A DNA stretch of 64,000 nucleotides, from assembly GCA_947247005.1 (NCBI GenBank), contig OX365952.1, positions 29,390,222 through 29,454,221 on the forward strand. The letters are read 5' to 3'. This document shows, piece by piece, positions 35,601 through 50,600 of the stretch. This DNA comes from Spisula solida (taxonomy: Eukaryota; Mollusca; Bivalvia; Venerida; Mactridae). A program made the position numbers and the translations under genes. The notes beneath the pieces were generated by a model that saw only the letters and a program-made list of their open reading frames with translations, did no database searches and had not been told where the DNA came from. Position 1 is the stretch's first letter, and each line of letters opens with the position of its first letter.

Positions 35601-38600
35601 ACCCTGTTTACAAATGAAAGTAAAAGTACTAACTTGCTTTTCTGAAAACAACTCATATCCTCTCCTTATGTGGAGGACATGCTTGCAGTTAGACTTGTGG
35701 AAGAACGTGACATTCCCAACCTGGAAAATCCCTTGTGGTTAATCTGAGGTCTCTGTTACTTAAAATTCAAAATTAGTTTCTGACAACATGCTGCAGTCAA
35801 GGCAGGTACCCACCCGTGTTGCCATGCTCTTGTTTTGCTACATATTTGATACATGTATCCTTCAGGTGAGGAATCTGTCCCAGTTTGCTGTAGATCTCAA
35901 CTTCTATGTGGAGGAATATGCTGGCAGTAAGGGAAGATTTCCTCCAGTGAAGAGACGACATAATAGATCACTGTATATTGCCACTATAGAGAAAGCTCAG
36001 TCAATTGTTAACAGCTTGATTGAAACCGAGAGAATGGATAGTGTTGGACTTGTTGTAGTAGATGAGGTTTGTTATTTATGAGATACACAGGAATGATCCA
36101 TAGTAGTGGTCCTCTTTTAAATGCTTCCGATGAATTACTGAATAACTGGTCATAGGAGCTTAAAATAGATTTTGAAAGTGAAAACTTAAACAAGTAGGGT
36201 TAAGGTTTTCTTGAATTGCATCAAAATTAGGCAAATTAGTTATCAGAAGGGTTTATATCAATGTTAATAATTTCTATAATACTGATCAGAACTATTGGTA
36301 AATGAACATTATTGTTTGGAGAGAATGGCTTCAGCTGTACAGGGAATCTACCATGTTCCAAATACTCTCAAGAATATCCTTTTCCTGGAACTATGCCCTA
36401 AATGATATTATATGACTGTATTGCACTACTGACCACTTCTGGACGTGGTAAACGGGAAAGTCAAATATGTAGCTATTTTATACATACAAACATGTTATTG
36501 TATGTAATATAATATAAATTCTGAAGTATTCATAATTTGTCCTGTACACGAGCTCAAAGAATATGATTATGTGACCAAAAATATGTATTTTAGATTGATG
36601 ATGTCATATCCCTATTTCAGTAATATGCAAACCAAAAATAAAAACACACAATCGTAATTTCATATAAAAACAATAACATGACATTTAACTACAGAGGTTA
36701 TTAGGCCCCTACAGGTTTTCAACCGGAGGGGACTATAGGCTTGCTCTCCTTCCGTCTGTGTCTAGATCCTGACAAAAACTTTCCAAGTTAGGTTTATGAA
36801 ACTTGATATGTGGATAGGGGGCAATAAGGAGATTATGCATGTCTAAAAATATTTTGATTCTGACAAAAATTGTGGTTGCTATGAAAATATGCCCAAATCT
36901 GGATCCTGCCATGGCTCAAACAGTTTCCAAGGTTAGGTTTATGAAATCTGATATGTCGGTAGGTGCCAATAAGGAGATCATGCACATCTAAATATTGTTT
37001 GATTCTGACAATAATTGTGGTTGCTATGGATACGGAAATTTGTACCTTTCCATGTTTTGATTATATTTTGTGCACTCAAATTTTCTGTTACAGCTACATA
37101 TGCTGGGTGAGGGTGGTAGTCGAGGGTCTGCTCTCGAGTCAACCTTGATGAAAATTCTACATGCTGCAAGTAAGTCAATGTCAAACATGTAATGTATGCT
37201 TACAGAAAGGTTTATTAGTTTATTATTTGACCAATGCATTTAGTCATTTTATTAAGTGGCTGTATCATTTACAAAGGATGACAAAAAGTACCATAGTCAT
37301 TGAACTGATTATCGAATAGTCAATACTCCAGTACTCAGTGTGGCAATACCACATGACTTTTGGCTACAGGTCCAAGACAAAATTTGTTTTACTTCAAAAA
37401 CAAACATAATCAATATTTTATTTCTTCATCAAATTTCTATGAAATATATATGCCACGCCAAGGGAAAAAGGATTGCTTTCCATGAAATATAAGATCTTTT
37501 TCAGCAGCTTGGCTGTTTTTTCGAAATGAAGCAAATGTAGTTAGTAGGACTCCTGATTGAATGTAATCAATGTTGGATAAAAACAAACTTTTTTACAGAA
37601 ATGTTGAGGGGAAGACTATACTTATATAAGGTTAGACATCCCTGATATATTTGTCTTCATGTAAATGTCTATACTGTCTACTATGTGTACTGTTTATACG
37701 TCTGGTATTAAATGTTCATGTAAACATCTAAACTATGTGTTGAAGAGTGTGTACTGTTTATGTCTTCATGTAAATATCTATGCTATGTATTGAAGAGTGT
37801 GTACTGTTTATGTCTTCATGTAAATATCTATGCTATGTATTGAATACTGTATTCCTAGATACTTTCGCGGATACAATATTTCGCGTTTTTCATACCGTCG
37901 GCATATTCGCGGCTACAAATTTTCACAGAATCATAAGGCCAGCAAATTCCGCGAAACTAAAGTCGCTACGGCATAAAGGTATGTTTGACACATCTCGCAA
38001 TTTTAAATGGACTGTTTGTCATCACCATCCGTGTATACACAATCAATTCAATTGAGTGTGACCTTACCTGACCTGATAACAATTACGATGATCAATTAAT
38101 CTCTTCATAACAAAGGATTTCATTAAGTGTTTTCACTAGGTGTTATCAACATAAACCAGTAAATAGTTATTATTATAAATTAACCACCAAACATATGTTA
38201 AACAAATAAATGTGAAATGGTTATTGTAAATACCTGTACAGGAATACATTGACTTTAATCATGACAAAAACAAACTTTCGTATGTAGAAGTAAACTGAAT
38301 GTTAACACCCCACCCATGTACCCCGTCTTGTTTACATTGAGCACATTACACGCTACATCATCAGTGTTTATGTCTACACAGCCTATAACATGCACGATTC
38401 TTACAGGATCGAAATTGATGTTTAAATTGAGATAATTAACGCAGTTAATCTTAGATTTTATAAAGATGGATTTATTGACAGAAGTTCCCACGTCATGTAT
38501 GCGCAAGTACAATTATCCTTCTTCGAATGATTTTGCGATTTTAGTATGAAGAAGCTAGAAACGTTCGCGGATTCGTTGGAGGTAACATTTTCGCGGCTAT

Positions 38601-41600
38601 TAAACTTCGCGAAATGATACCTCCCGCGAAAGTCGCTAACTTAAAATGCGCAAAACCATTTCTAGGAATACAGTAGTGTGTACTGTTTATGTCTTCATGT
38701 AAATATCTATGCTATGTGTTGAAGAGTGTGTACTGCTTAAAAGTCTGGTATACAATGTTTGTCTCCACAGGTCCTACACATGTTATTGGGATGAGTGCTA
38801 CGTTGAACAATATTGAAGATTTGCGGAGATTTTTAAATGCTGAAATTTATAGTAATGATTTCCGACCAGTAAGTGAAGAGATTTAACTTTTCCATATATT
38901 CCTGCTACATCAGACACATGTCCTTAAGTGTACCATCGCGTATTATAACACTTAGTACTGGTATTTCAAATTTTATATTCAGGACAAGTTTTATCCTTAA
39001 CTATGAGAGCTATTACTTAGAAACATTCAACACTTGTTAACCATCGATACCTGACTCTATAAAGCAAGACCCGTAACTTTGTTTGTCCGTCCCATTTAAA
39101 ATGTTAACCATAAGTTTCAAGTTTTGAAAATTAGATATTTTTCGAGCTCCATTAAGGGGTTGCCATGTAACACTATCTAAAATTTCAACAGAATTATGAT
39201 TTAGCAAGTTTTTGTATTGAAAATGTTAACAAAAAATTTTTTTTAGCTTTTCAAACGCAAATATTGTCAAATGTCCATCAAGGTATCTCAATACAACGAC
39301 ACTGTTGGTTCCCGATCAAACTGTCGTTATAACGAATTTGTCATTATACTGAATTTCACTAGTGACGAGAAATTTGATTTGGAGATTGTTTCATAGAAAT
39401 CAATTAATGATTAACATATAATTTATTATGTCATAAAATTGACATAATCAGCAAAATCAGCAGTATGAAATTATCATAATTACATAAAATAATATTTAAA
39501 ATAAAATACAATGTTTTGAGAGAGCTCCAAAATAAAGGGCTTCCGAATTTAAAGATGTCCGGATACTACTACAGTAAACTATAAAATCTAACGCTCTAGA
39601 GAATAATTTGGTTATTCAGTTTGTTACAATTTTTACACTATTGTCTTTCAGAATTGATGAATTAATAAATCAAGTCAAGAAATCTCGATTAACATCGTTC
39701 ATTTCGTGAACCGTACGATTTCTAAAATACGAATATATGCGATAACTTCTCTTATCTCCCTTGATTACGAATGCGCTATTATAAAGAGAGCAATTAAGAT
39801 GATTTTCACAAGTGTAATTAAATAATTAGACTCCTTGCTCAGACGTTGACTTTGTGAAGCCGATAAATAGTTCAGGTGTGAAAAATAGTCCCTTGATAGT
39901 GTCAGTATATCAAGTATTAATTACTGTGTAAACAATCGATTCGTTCCCATCTTTTTAGTGTCGGTAAGTGAATATGTCGTTATAACGGATACTATTAACG
40001 TTGTATAGAATTCGTCCCCACCAGTTGGTGTCGTTATAACAAATTTGTCGGTATATTGGGTGTCGTTGTAACGAGTCCTGACTGTACTCCCATACCTTGC
40101 ACACTTGTTCAAACTATGTCCCTGCTTAACAAGGCAAGTGTATGCAACCTAGTGAGGGATTTCTACAGAATTATTGGCTAGTTGATACGGACAATTAGGC
40201 TCTTACCAGGGAATAAGCGTTTATTATTATACCCCGCCGAAGGGGATAAGGTAATGGTAGGCGTCAGTCCGTCAGTCTGTCCCAGCAAACAAATGGCCAA
40301 ATGTTCTGTATGAGAAAACAAAAAAAAATCCAAATAAATGTCCATTTGTGAGTACAATCTGTTCATTCCGTAGATCTTAATGAGTAGTTTTTGTACCTTG
40401 TTGGGTAGATGATTTATCCTACTGATATATTTGAGTTGCTTATGTTGTATATGTTGTTATTTCAGGTGACATTGACAGAGTATGTGAAAGTATCTGACAG
40501 TATGTATAAGGTAGATTCCAAGGCTTTATGTCCAGATGACCAGTTTGTACATGATCGTACTGTCTGTTTCCAGGTGAGTACAATATGATTCTATTGATTG
40601 TGTAACCTGTATGTGATGTATGTATTATCTGTTGTGTTGGAGTTGTATATCATTGCATCTGTTGGTTGATCATTTAGTTTTCAATCCATTTCTATAGAAC
40701 AAATAGGCCAAGGATTCTAAAAGATAGTAATGATATTAGTTGACTTTTAATCTCTTATTTAAGGTTTAAAATTATTCTTGTTGACAGTTTTGGAGCCCAA
40801 AATCAAACCTGGTACCACTTTGTAGTAATTAGTTCCTTACTCCTATGTATCATGCTGCACATGCTTTTCAAGCCTAGTGGCTTACAATATTCAAAGAGAG
40901 ACCAGAAGTCGAAAAATACCATGTTGAAAATAAATAAATAAAATTCTTCCTCTCCCATTTTAATAATTTATTGGATAATTATTTAGTTATGACTGTATAA
41001 TATGACCTTTTAAATGACATAGAAATGTGATATGTTTCAGTACCGACCAGACATGAACAAGGTAGATCCGGACCAGTTACTTGGCTTAGTGTTAGAAGTA
41101 ATACCAGAACATTCTTGTCTTGTTTTCTGTCCAACAAAGAAGAACTGTGAAAATGTTGCTCTCATGATGTGTAAACTGATGTCCAAATACAAGAGGTAAT
41201 CTTCACACTCTTTAAATACTCACAGTTTTGTTTTTTGACCATTAAGCATGATTGATAGGTTTAGTGCACATGCATCATTGATCATAGTATGTGATCTGTC
41301 TTTTTAATGTAAAGATATGACAAAATTATCAAAATATTATCAAATTGAACATTTTAAATAAGTATTATGCAATTAAAGTAGAAAATACTAATTGAAATAA
41401 TGGGTTAAATTCTTTAAAGAATTACAATACAGTCTACTCTCGTTATCTCGAACTCACTTACATCTAATTTTCCGTTATGTCGAAGATTTTTTGAAGTCTC
41501 AATTTTTTGCCTTCTTTGTCTATATGAAATCTCGAAGTTTGTCTCGAAGTTTTTCTTTATCTTAAATTATGTTCTAGGTTCAGATAAACTAATGCACACC

Positions 41601-44600
41601 TAAAATCTATTGTAAAACTCAAAGTCTATTTGTATCTGACCAGCAAGTTCTCACGCCTCACATGTATGAAATCTTCAATTTACCTGTAGTTTTCACACTT
41701 CCATTGTTGATCAATTAAGTGTGTGCATCAATTTGCACAAACACATCTCATGCAGCTTCGAGATGCAACAAACACTAGTAATAAAAATAATTGAAAATAC
41801 GGGGATCCAGTAACGATAAACCCCTTTTATTTGTTATTATTATGTTATGGCCTCTGTATCAGTCTGTCAGTCCGTCCGTCCGTCGTAATCAATTTCCCTT
41901 CCGCTCTGTAACTCTTGAACCCCTGGAAGAACTTCAATGAAACCTAACACAAATGTACACCACATCAAGACGAAGTGCAGAGCGCATATTCTGATGGGAT
42001 GCTTCAAGGTCAAGGTCACACTTAGGGGTTAAAGGTAATATGACTTTGTTTCCCTTCCGCTCTGTAACTCTTGAACCCCTTGAAGGATTTTAATGAAATC
42101 TGACACAAATGTTCACCACATCAAGACGATGTGCAGAGGACATGCTCTAATGGGGCGCTTCAAGGTCAGACTTAGGGGTTAAAGGTCATATGACTTTGTT
42201 TCCTTTCTGCTCTGTAACTCTTAAACACCTTGCAGGATTTTAAAGAATATGACACAAATGTTTACCACATCTCAGACGACATGCAGTGGGCGTGTTCTGG
42301 ATGGGTCGCTTTGGAGTTAAAAGGTCAAAAATGCCCGTAATTGAGCTTGTCCGGAGCATAACTATGTCATTAGTCCCCTACCGGTTTTTGACCGGACGGG
42401 ACTATAGGTTTGCCCTCCGTCCGTCCGTCCGTCAGTCCGTCCGTCCGTCCGTCTGTCAAAAAATCTGGATCCTGACATAACTCAAACAGTTTCCAAGCTA
42501 GGTTTATGAAACTTGGTATGTGGATAGGGGGCAATAAGGGGATAATGCACGTCCAAAAATATTTAGATTCCGACCAAAATTGTGGTTGCTATGGCAACAG
42601 AAACATTGAAAAATGGCTTAAAACCGGTAGGGGACTTCTGTATTGCTTGCAATTCTTAATTACTTGTTAAAAATAATGTGCACAAATGTTCACCAGTATT
42701 AGACAGTGTGTCAAGCGAAACAATTATACTTCAATATCTTTAAGGTTAAGGTCACAAATGGGGTTCAAAGCTAAAAAATAGCCAAAATTGAGCTTGTCCA
42801 GCGTATAACTAAGTCATTTATTGTGGGATTTGAAAAATATTTTGCGTGAATGTTCACTACTACCATACAGTGTGTTATGCGAAACAATTATGTTAATATC
42901 TCAAAGGTCAAGGTCACACTTGGAGTTCAAGGTCACACTTGAGTTCAAAGGTCAAAAATAGCCATAATTGAGCTTGTCCAGCCCATAACATGGGCATTTA
43001 AAATGGGTTTTGAAAATAATTTGGCACAAATGTTTACTACTACCACATGGTGTGTCATGCAAATTAATTACATCAATATCTCAAAGGTCAAGATCACACT
43101 TGAAGTTCAAAGATAAAAAATGGTCTTAATTTAGCTTGTCCTGTCTATAACTTATAATTGCCAAAAAGTGATAGAAATTAGCTCTATGGGCGAATCTGCA
43201 CTGACCCACTTTGGATATGTTCATTCCTTACTTCTCCAGCTAGCAGAAACACCAGGCTTTAGTTTGTGTTAAAAATGATAAAAAAACTTCTTCAAATTTT
43301 GTGTCAGTTTGGCTGTATGAAGCCTGTATTTATCAGATCTGCATGTAACACAATTACAATTGTTGAGAGACATCAGCATAGAAATGATGTTGAAGTTCAT
43401 GCTTTCTGCAGAGTGCATCCAAGTTATGCCCCTTGGACTTTAAAATTTCTAACAATTTTTGGTTTCGGCACATTATCTCAGTCATGCATGGATATTTGTA
43501 TTTTAAATGTGGAATATACGATAAATCATGAACATACACAGTTTATATTCAGATTTGGTTCCAGTCAAATAGTTAGTGTAATGCCCCATTGACTTTGTAA
43601 ATTTCTAACAATCTCCGATGATACATTTTGTTATACATGAACAAGTTTTACTTTGTAATATAAATCTGATAACTTTCTTATTGTTTCAGAGAACTTACAG
43701 AAGTGAAGAAATGTGAACGTAAAGAGTTATTGAAGGAATTATATACTGACTCTGATGGTAAGATGTGTCCAGTACTCAAGTACACTGTGTATTTTGGTGT
43801 AGCTTATCATCATAGTGGTCTAACATCAGATGAGAGAAAACTGATAGAGGAAGCATACAGTACTGGTACCTTGTGTCTTCTCACGTGTACATCAACATTG
43901 GCTGCAGGTGTCAACCTTCCTGCTAAAAGGTGCGTTCTCAAAGTATTGTCAAACTTCACACATAAGTACTCATCCATTATTTCAAGTTGCATTCAGAGAT
44001 ATCTGTTGCACTTAATCCATTACCACTTAAGTCGTTGTTTCTTAAGTGGTCATTGACATGTCTCGTGTCAACAATTTGACTTGTAAGCACTTTTCACTTA
44101 AATTTTAAATTTCACTTAACTTTGTGAAACTTGGTCACAATGTTTGTCTCTATGAAATCTATGTCAAGTTCGCAACTTGGTCCTCTGGGGTCAAAAACTA
44201 GGTCACCCAATCATATCAAAGAAAAACCTTGTAAACACTCTATAGCGATAGTAAATTTCACTTAATCTTTATGACACTTGGTCACATTGTTTTTAGCTCG
44301 ACTTTCGAAGGGATCGTGTGTGTGCGTTGGTTAAGTTTATTGTCAGAGTCATTTTCTCTGTCAATTACTCAAAGACTATCAAAGGTATCAACTTGAAACT
44401 TAACACAGTTACTCACCATCACAAGGGGAGTCCAAACTGACAAAGCTGATAACTCTGTCACCAATATTTGTGGAGTTATTAGCCCTTGTTTGGACTTAGT
44501 ACATAGAAATAGTGGCAAATTTTACACATAAACTGAATTTTCTCAAACACTATCAAAGCTTTTAACTTGAAAGTCAGTACACTTGTGGAATGTGATGACC

Positions 44601-47600
44601 TACATCTACTGACAAGAAGAAACAACTATATACATCATTCTATAAGAGTTATTCCTCTTTTCTGACTTTGAATCTTTACACAAAACTGTCAATTACTCAA
44701 AGACTATCAAAGGTATCAACTTAAAACCTAACATAGTTATTACCCATCACAAGGGGAGTCCATACTGACAAGGCTGATAACTTTATGACCAATATTTGTG
44801 GAGTTATCTGCCCTTGTTTGGACTTAGTACAAAGAAATAGTGGCACATTTTACACATAAACTGATTTTCTCAAACACTATTAAAGCTTTCAACTTGAAAG
44901 TAAGTACACTTATGGAATACGATGACCTACATCTATTGACCAGTGGAAACAACTCTATACAGCATTTTATAAGAGTTATTCCCTTTTCTGACTTTGAATC
45001 TTTACACAAAAATGTCAATTACACAAAGACTATCAAAGGTATCAACTTGAAACTCAACATAGTTATTCACTATCACAAGGGGAGTTCATACAGACAAGGC
45101 TGGTAACTCTGTGACCTATTTTTATAAGTTATCTGCCCTTGTTACTCTAAGAATTTTGACTCACAGATTATCAAGATTACTATCAAGTACGAGAAAGTCG
45201 AGCGTCCAGCACTCATAGGCAGTGCTCTTGTTTGTATGAATTCTAGGGAAAAAAACTAGGTCCCCCTCTCATATCAAAGAAAAACATTATTAACTCTCTT
45301 GATGTCACATTTCTGCCAGTCTTGTGAAACCTGGTCATATTTTGTGATAAGGTAATTATACACATCTAAATATTTTTTTTATTCTGACAAAAATTGGGGT
45401 ATCCATGGCAACAGATACATTGAGAATTTTAAGGGTCAAACCAGTAGGACACTTGTGTATTGCTTGCAATTCTTAGTGCCTTTTTATTCATATTATTGTA
45501 GTCTTAGGAATGCCTAAGCTGTCTGATACATCTGTCTGATTCCTGAGTAGAACAGTGATACAATGCTTTTTTGTAACAGGGCTACATTCATTCTGCCTTC
45601 TGACCATGTTTGTTTACCTCAAAGGGAAATCACAACACAGGGGCTTGTTTGCCATTTGTTGAGTCAATATGATGACATCATTTAGATGAATAAACTATGG
45701 CCTAAGTATTATAATTACCTCCCCTTGAACCAAACACCATTTCTAAACATAGCACTATAACTATGATTTCAGGGTGATATTAAGAAGTCCATATGTTGGA
45801 CAGTGCTTTATCTCACGTAGTCAGTACAAACAGATGGTAGGACGTGCTGGCAGAGCAGGTATAGATGATAGCGGTGAATCAGTGCTCATCTGCAAGTCCT
45901 CAGATAGAGATAGGGTCGGTGTTAGTTACCATTTCTTCAAATTTGTCTTTTGTGAGAAAATAAATTAAGTGAAGATATTTTAATGCATTTTAGCTCGACT
46001 TTTCAAACAGCAGAACTATTTCAGCCAGTGTTAGTATTGTGATCTGGTTGTTTGTGTAACATACTCACCTCACCTAAGGTACTATCTAGCCCATATTTTT
46101 GGTTTCATAATATTGGGTCATTTTTGGGTCAAAAACTATGTCGCTATGACAAATCATAGATAAACTCTTATGTAGTCACTAGAAGTCGCAATTTTGACCT
46201 ATTTTGGTGATACTTGGTCACAATGATCTGTGCTAGAAAATCAATGTCAATTTCATTGTAAGGTCATCTGGGGTCAAAACCTAGGTAACAAGGCCAAATC
46301 ATTGAAAAACCTTGTGAACACACTGTCACAGTTATAACTTAATCTGTATGGAATTGGTCACGATGATCATCCAAGATGATCACGCTATAAAATCTTAGGT
46401 CAAATTCAATATTGGGTCCAAAATGTGGTCAAATCATAGAACAAGCTTGAGAACCAACTAGAGGTCATACTTTTGACCTTATATCATGGTTGAATATTCG
46501 GTTATCTGGGGTCATTAATTAGGTCACTAGGTCAAATCATAGAATAACCTTGTGTATGTAATAGAGTCTGCATTTTGCATGGTCATTCATGAATCTTGGT
46601 CAGAATGTTTGTTTGGATGAAATCTAGGTGGAGTTTTAATATGGGTGAACTGGATCAATGTACTTAGGTGAGCGATATAGACCATCTTGGCTCTCATGTT
46701 TTGCTATTATTTGCTTATTTATAAACCTGTTTAAATATACTCTCATATTATAAAGACTTAACCTTGAACCTTGGACTACGAATTCATAAATCCACAAATT
46801 GAGCCTGTCACTAAAATTCACAAAACAAAGTTCAGGTGAATATGCATATATGATTATCTGTATTCATTTCACGTATAAATTGTTGTTGGCTGGAATTTAG
46901 TTAACATGAGAACCTCATTAATATTTTGGTTTATATTTCATTCAGGTCTGTGCATTACTTCAAGGCCCTGTTGAAAATTGTCATAGTAGCTTATTATACA
47001 ATGCTGGGAAGGGACTTCGAATTTTACTTCTATCTACGATTGGTTTAAAGGTAAGTGTTGTGTTACATGTCTCATTAGCAATGTTTCACATTAATAGATT
47101 ATTATTATAAAGTCATAAACTGTCAGATCTATGATCCTAAAACTGGATAGGAAGGTTGGTCACATGACCAGAAGATAAACTGTATCAATGGAGACATCTT
47201 ATTCCATGAGCCCACAGTCTTCCTTTCAGAAAATCCATTTCTTAAGTGTCAAAGCTGTGTATATTGCCTGTTTTTATACACCCCTGGTGAGCAGCCTCCA
47301 GTAATTTATCTGTACTCTTATTCAAACAGTTTTAATTTGATCATCTTGGGCATGATTTCTAGGCCAAGGTCGATTATGAGCCCACTCACCCCAGGTTTTC
47401 TTGGATTATTGCCCTTGAATTACCAAAAAAAAGAGAATTTAGCCTCTTCTGTAATCATAATTTTTAGTATTTATCTGATCTTCTGCAATGGTTTTGGTTG
47501 TTATATCTAGGCCTAGTTTGATTAAAAGCCTAACTGCCCCAGCATGGTGTACTGCATGGTATTGTTTTATTTGCTGTATAATTTGCGAATTTGCGTGCAT

Positions 47601-50600
47601 CAGATGCCAGGAAATTTATGAAGTCAGCAAAATTTTATCCTCCAAAACTCGTAAAAGACAAACCATACTTTGAAATCAATGTTTCAACAGTATATGATTG
47701 GGTTTTATTGGTAGGTTTAATATTATTATTAACTTTGTTGATTGTTGGGTATATGCACCTGATCATAATTACTAAAACAATGTGTTTTTTGCACCTAATG
47801 CAGGCCATGTTATTGTTTGCAACACTGCATTGTTTGTTAGGACAATTCACAGCTTGATAATGTTTGTATAATAAAGTGAATGTAGTGGGTCAAGTACTAA
47901 CACTGTCTGCCCATAAATATATGAATTCAATGTCTCGATGCATGAATTCTAGTTTGCGATAATTCAAAGTATTTCCTTGACCAACTGTTGGTGCGTGGGT
48001 TGTTTGTAGCCTGGAAATATCTACAAATACAGTATAATTATGCATATCAGTACCCTCTCTGTGCTCAAATAAATAAACAGACCCCTCCCTGTGCTGGCAC
48101 CGAGCACTCTTTGTGCAAATCGATGGGTGCTGAGCCAGAGAGGTCAGAAAGTTGTTTTTGTCCAAAACAGGTGCTCGAGTTGAGAACCTTGAAAACAGCA
48201 AATATCTACACCTCAGACGTAAAGCCATTGATCCTTTTACAGATGAACAACCTCAACGTGTAGATGTGCATGACTGTGAGAATTTTGGCTTCGATGATTT
48301 TTGTCAGAATCATTGCCCTTTGTAATCAATGGATATTAAGTGTGTCAAATGGTGACAGCTCTAGTTGAAAAGTAATTCATTGCATCATCATACATCAATA
48401 TGGTCTGATGCCAGGCCTGGTGTGCTAAGCCTAGGTCTGACCTACAGCCACTCCCCTATATAACATTCATCATATAACATCACTTGGTGTACTTTCAGAT
48501 AACAACAACAACCGATGATGTATTCAGGTTTGTGGGCCGATCGTTAGCCTCCATACAACAGTCTGTTCTACAAACTGATATTATTGAAATGTGTAAAACC
48601 TCACTACAAAACTTGATTGATGTTGGATTGGTAGTACAAGTAAAGCTTCCCTCGGAGGATCCACAACATTCTGTATGTCATAGTCTGCAAGTTACACGAC
48701 TGGGAAAGGCAACATTTAAAGGTACGATAGTAGGATAGGCATGGTAAGGTGGCAGAGGACATATCATTGGCTAATTTTCTGGTTCTGACTGGCCATGATC
48801 AGTAAGGCCTATTTCTTGAAAATGTCCTATGAAACAAGAAAGTATTTCTGTTTCTGTCTCAGATCCTAGGCATCATACATTGAAAACCACATAATATAAG
48901 GCTGAAACCTTGGGTTGTGGAGTTATGGCCACTTGTTTTTTTAGCTCACCTGTCACAAAGTGACAGAGTGAGCTTTTGTGATCACTCTTCGTCCGTCGTC
49001 CGTCCGTCCGTCAACAATTGGCTTGTGTAGACACTAGAGATCACAATCTTGGCCTAATCTTTATAAAACTTGGTCACAATAATCATCTCAACAAAATCTA
49101 GGTCAAGTTCAATATTGGGTCAAATTTAGTGTTGTTAGAAACTGCGAAAAAGTTTGACAGCATATAGGAAAAAATCCAACTTCAATTTGACCTTTGACTT
49201 CCAACTGTGACCTTTGAGAGAGCAACCTGTGGTTGCTTGTGACACTCTTATTAATAGAGGTTAACATTCATGCCAATTATAAGCAAAATTGGTCAATTTA
49301 TGACAAAGTTGTATAAGTCCTTCAAGGCACAGTCAACTCCCTCAAAACTGGACCCTGTTCAGACCGGACCAAAAGTCCGGTTTTATGGGAGTTCCGGTTT
49401 TCTGGGAGATGTGTATAATGTACACTTTGATATATTTTCATAGGGACACGGAAATATATACATGTGAACTATGTTGTGTGGCCTTGTTTCAAAATTGAAA
49501 TATGAGTTGTTGACAGTTTAAATGTAACACAGTTTAAGAATTATTTAATCACATTTCAAATGTTCATGATTACTCGAATTACTCATTTTTTTATTGATCA
49601 ATTATCATTTAAAAATTTTCAATTACATAGACTGTGCCAGCCTACATACCCCTAAATACAATTCAGAAATATGATCTTAAGTGCAGTGTATGTTGTTATG
49701 AAAGCTGTAGTTGGTATGTTAATCTCTTCTTTATTTAAAAAAAGTTTGTTATAATACCAACCTCAACAACAAATTTTAAAACGAATGGACCGTTGTTCTA
49801 TTATGTCCATATTAAGCAATAATTTAACATCATCGATGGTACATGGCAAATTTTTACTATTTTTTTTGTTCACATACTGTAGTATTTCTCATGCCTGTGC
49901 TAATGACATGTGACACCTTTAAAATAGTAGACAATAGAAATCAAAGCTTGTTGATAACACCTTTCATAATGAATCCATCTTTTAACTAAAAATGCACAAT
50001 GTGACACATTCACTTGCACTATTTTAAATGTACATGTCCAGTATTTCAAAGGTAATTATAGTTGAATATTTTGTCAGCGGACCCAAAATGCCGGCAGGTA
50101 TCCGGAGATCTGGGAGTCCGGTACTGCGGAACCTTTTTTAGTTGACTTAATAAGAAGAAAATTTGGGACCAAAGAAATCGTCCGATTTTATGAGGATTCC
50201 GGTTTTCAGGGAGTCCATTTTTCAGGGAGTAACTGTATTGCTTTCAAACTTTGCATACTTGTTTACCATCATAAACACCTTACATTGTCAAAGCCATGTA
50301 CCACCAGCCAACATTTCAACAGAATTATGGCCCCTGCTACACTAAGCTAGTTATTTTAGACAAGCCTTCTACCGTGACGTAAGCGTTTACTGAACACAGT
50401 CTTGTTTTATTTCTTTCCTTGCAAGCTTTAAGAATCCCTGGATTGTATGTCATGTTTCACACACTTTTGTTCATTTGTATATGGATGGACTTTGATTACA
50501 GGTCCTATAGACTCTGACTATGCTGTAATGTTGTATGAAGATTTGAAGAAAGCAGAAGAGCCGCTAGTAATCACCACACATCTACATCTACTGTATCTAG

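Larger units (their letters stand above)
37170..38770 (+). other. HELQ intron 7
   Basis: 1,601 bp. The right part is a ~50-bp tandem array (37685-37844 and 38678-38770) split by an 827-bp MITE (37847-38673). The left 450 bp is unassigned. Confidence 0.8.

Noticed and set aside
43266..43592. 108-codon ORF in intron 10
   Set aside because: No recognisable domain, no conserved flank, and it lies between correctly spliced HELQ exons; most likely chance.
45774..45968. Exon 12 extended to the ORF end at 45968
   Set aside because: The residues after DRDR do not align with HELQ, and phase 0 joining to exon 13 requires the donor at 45914/45915.
47890..48263. Overlapping 91- and 112-codon ORFs on both strands in intron 13
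   Set aside because: No family resemblance and no evidence for either strand; treated as intron.
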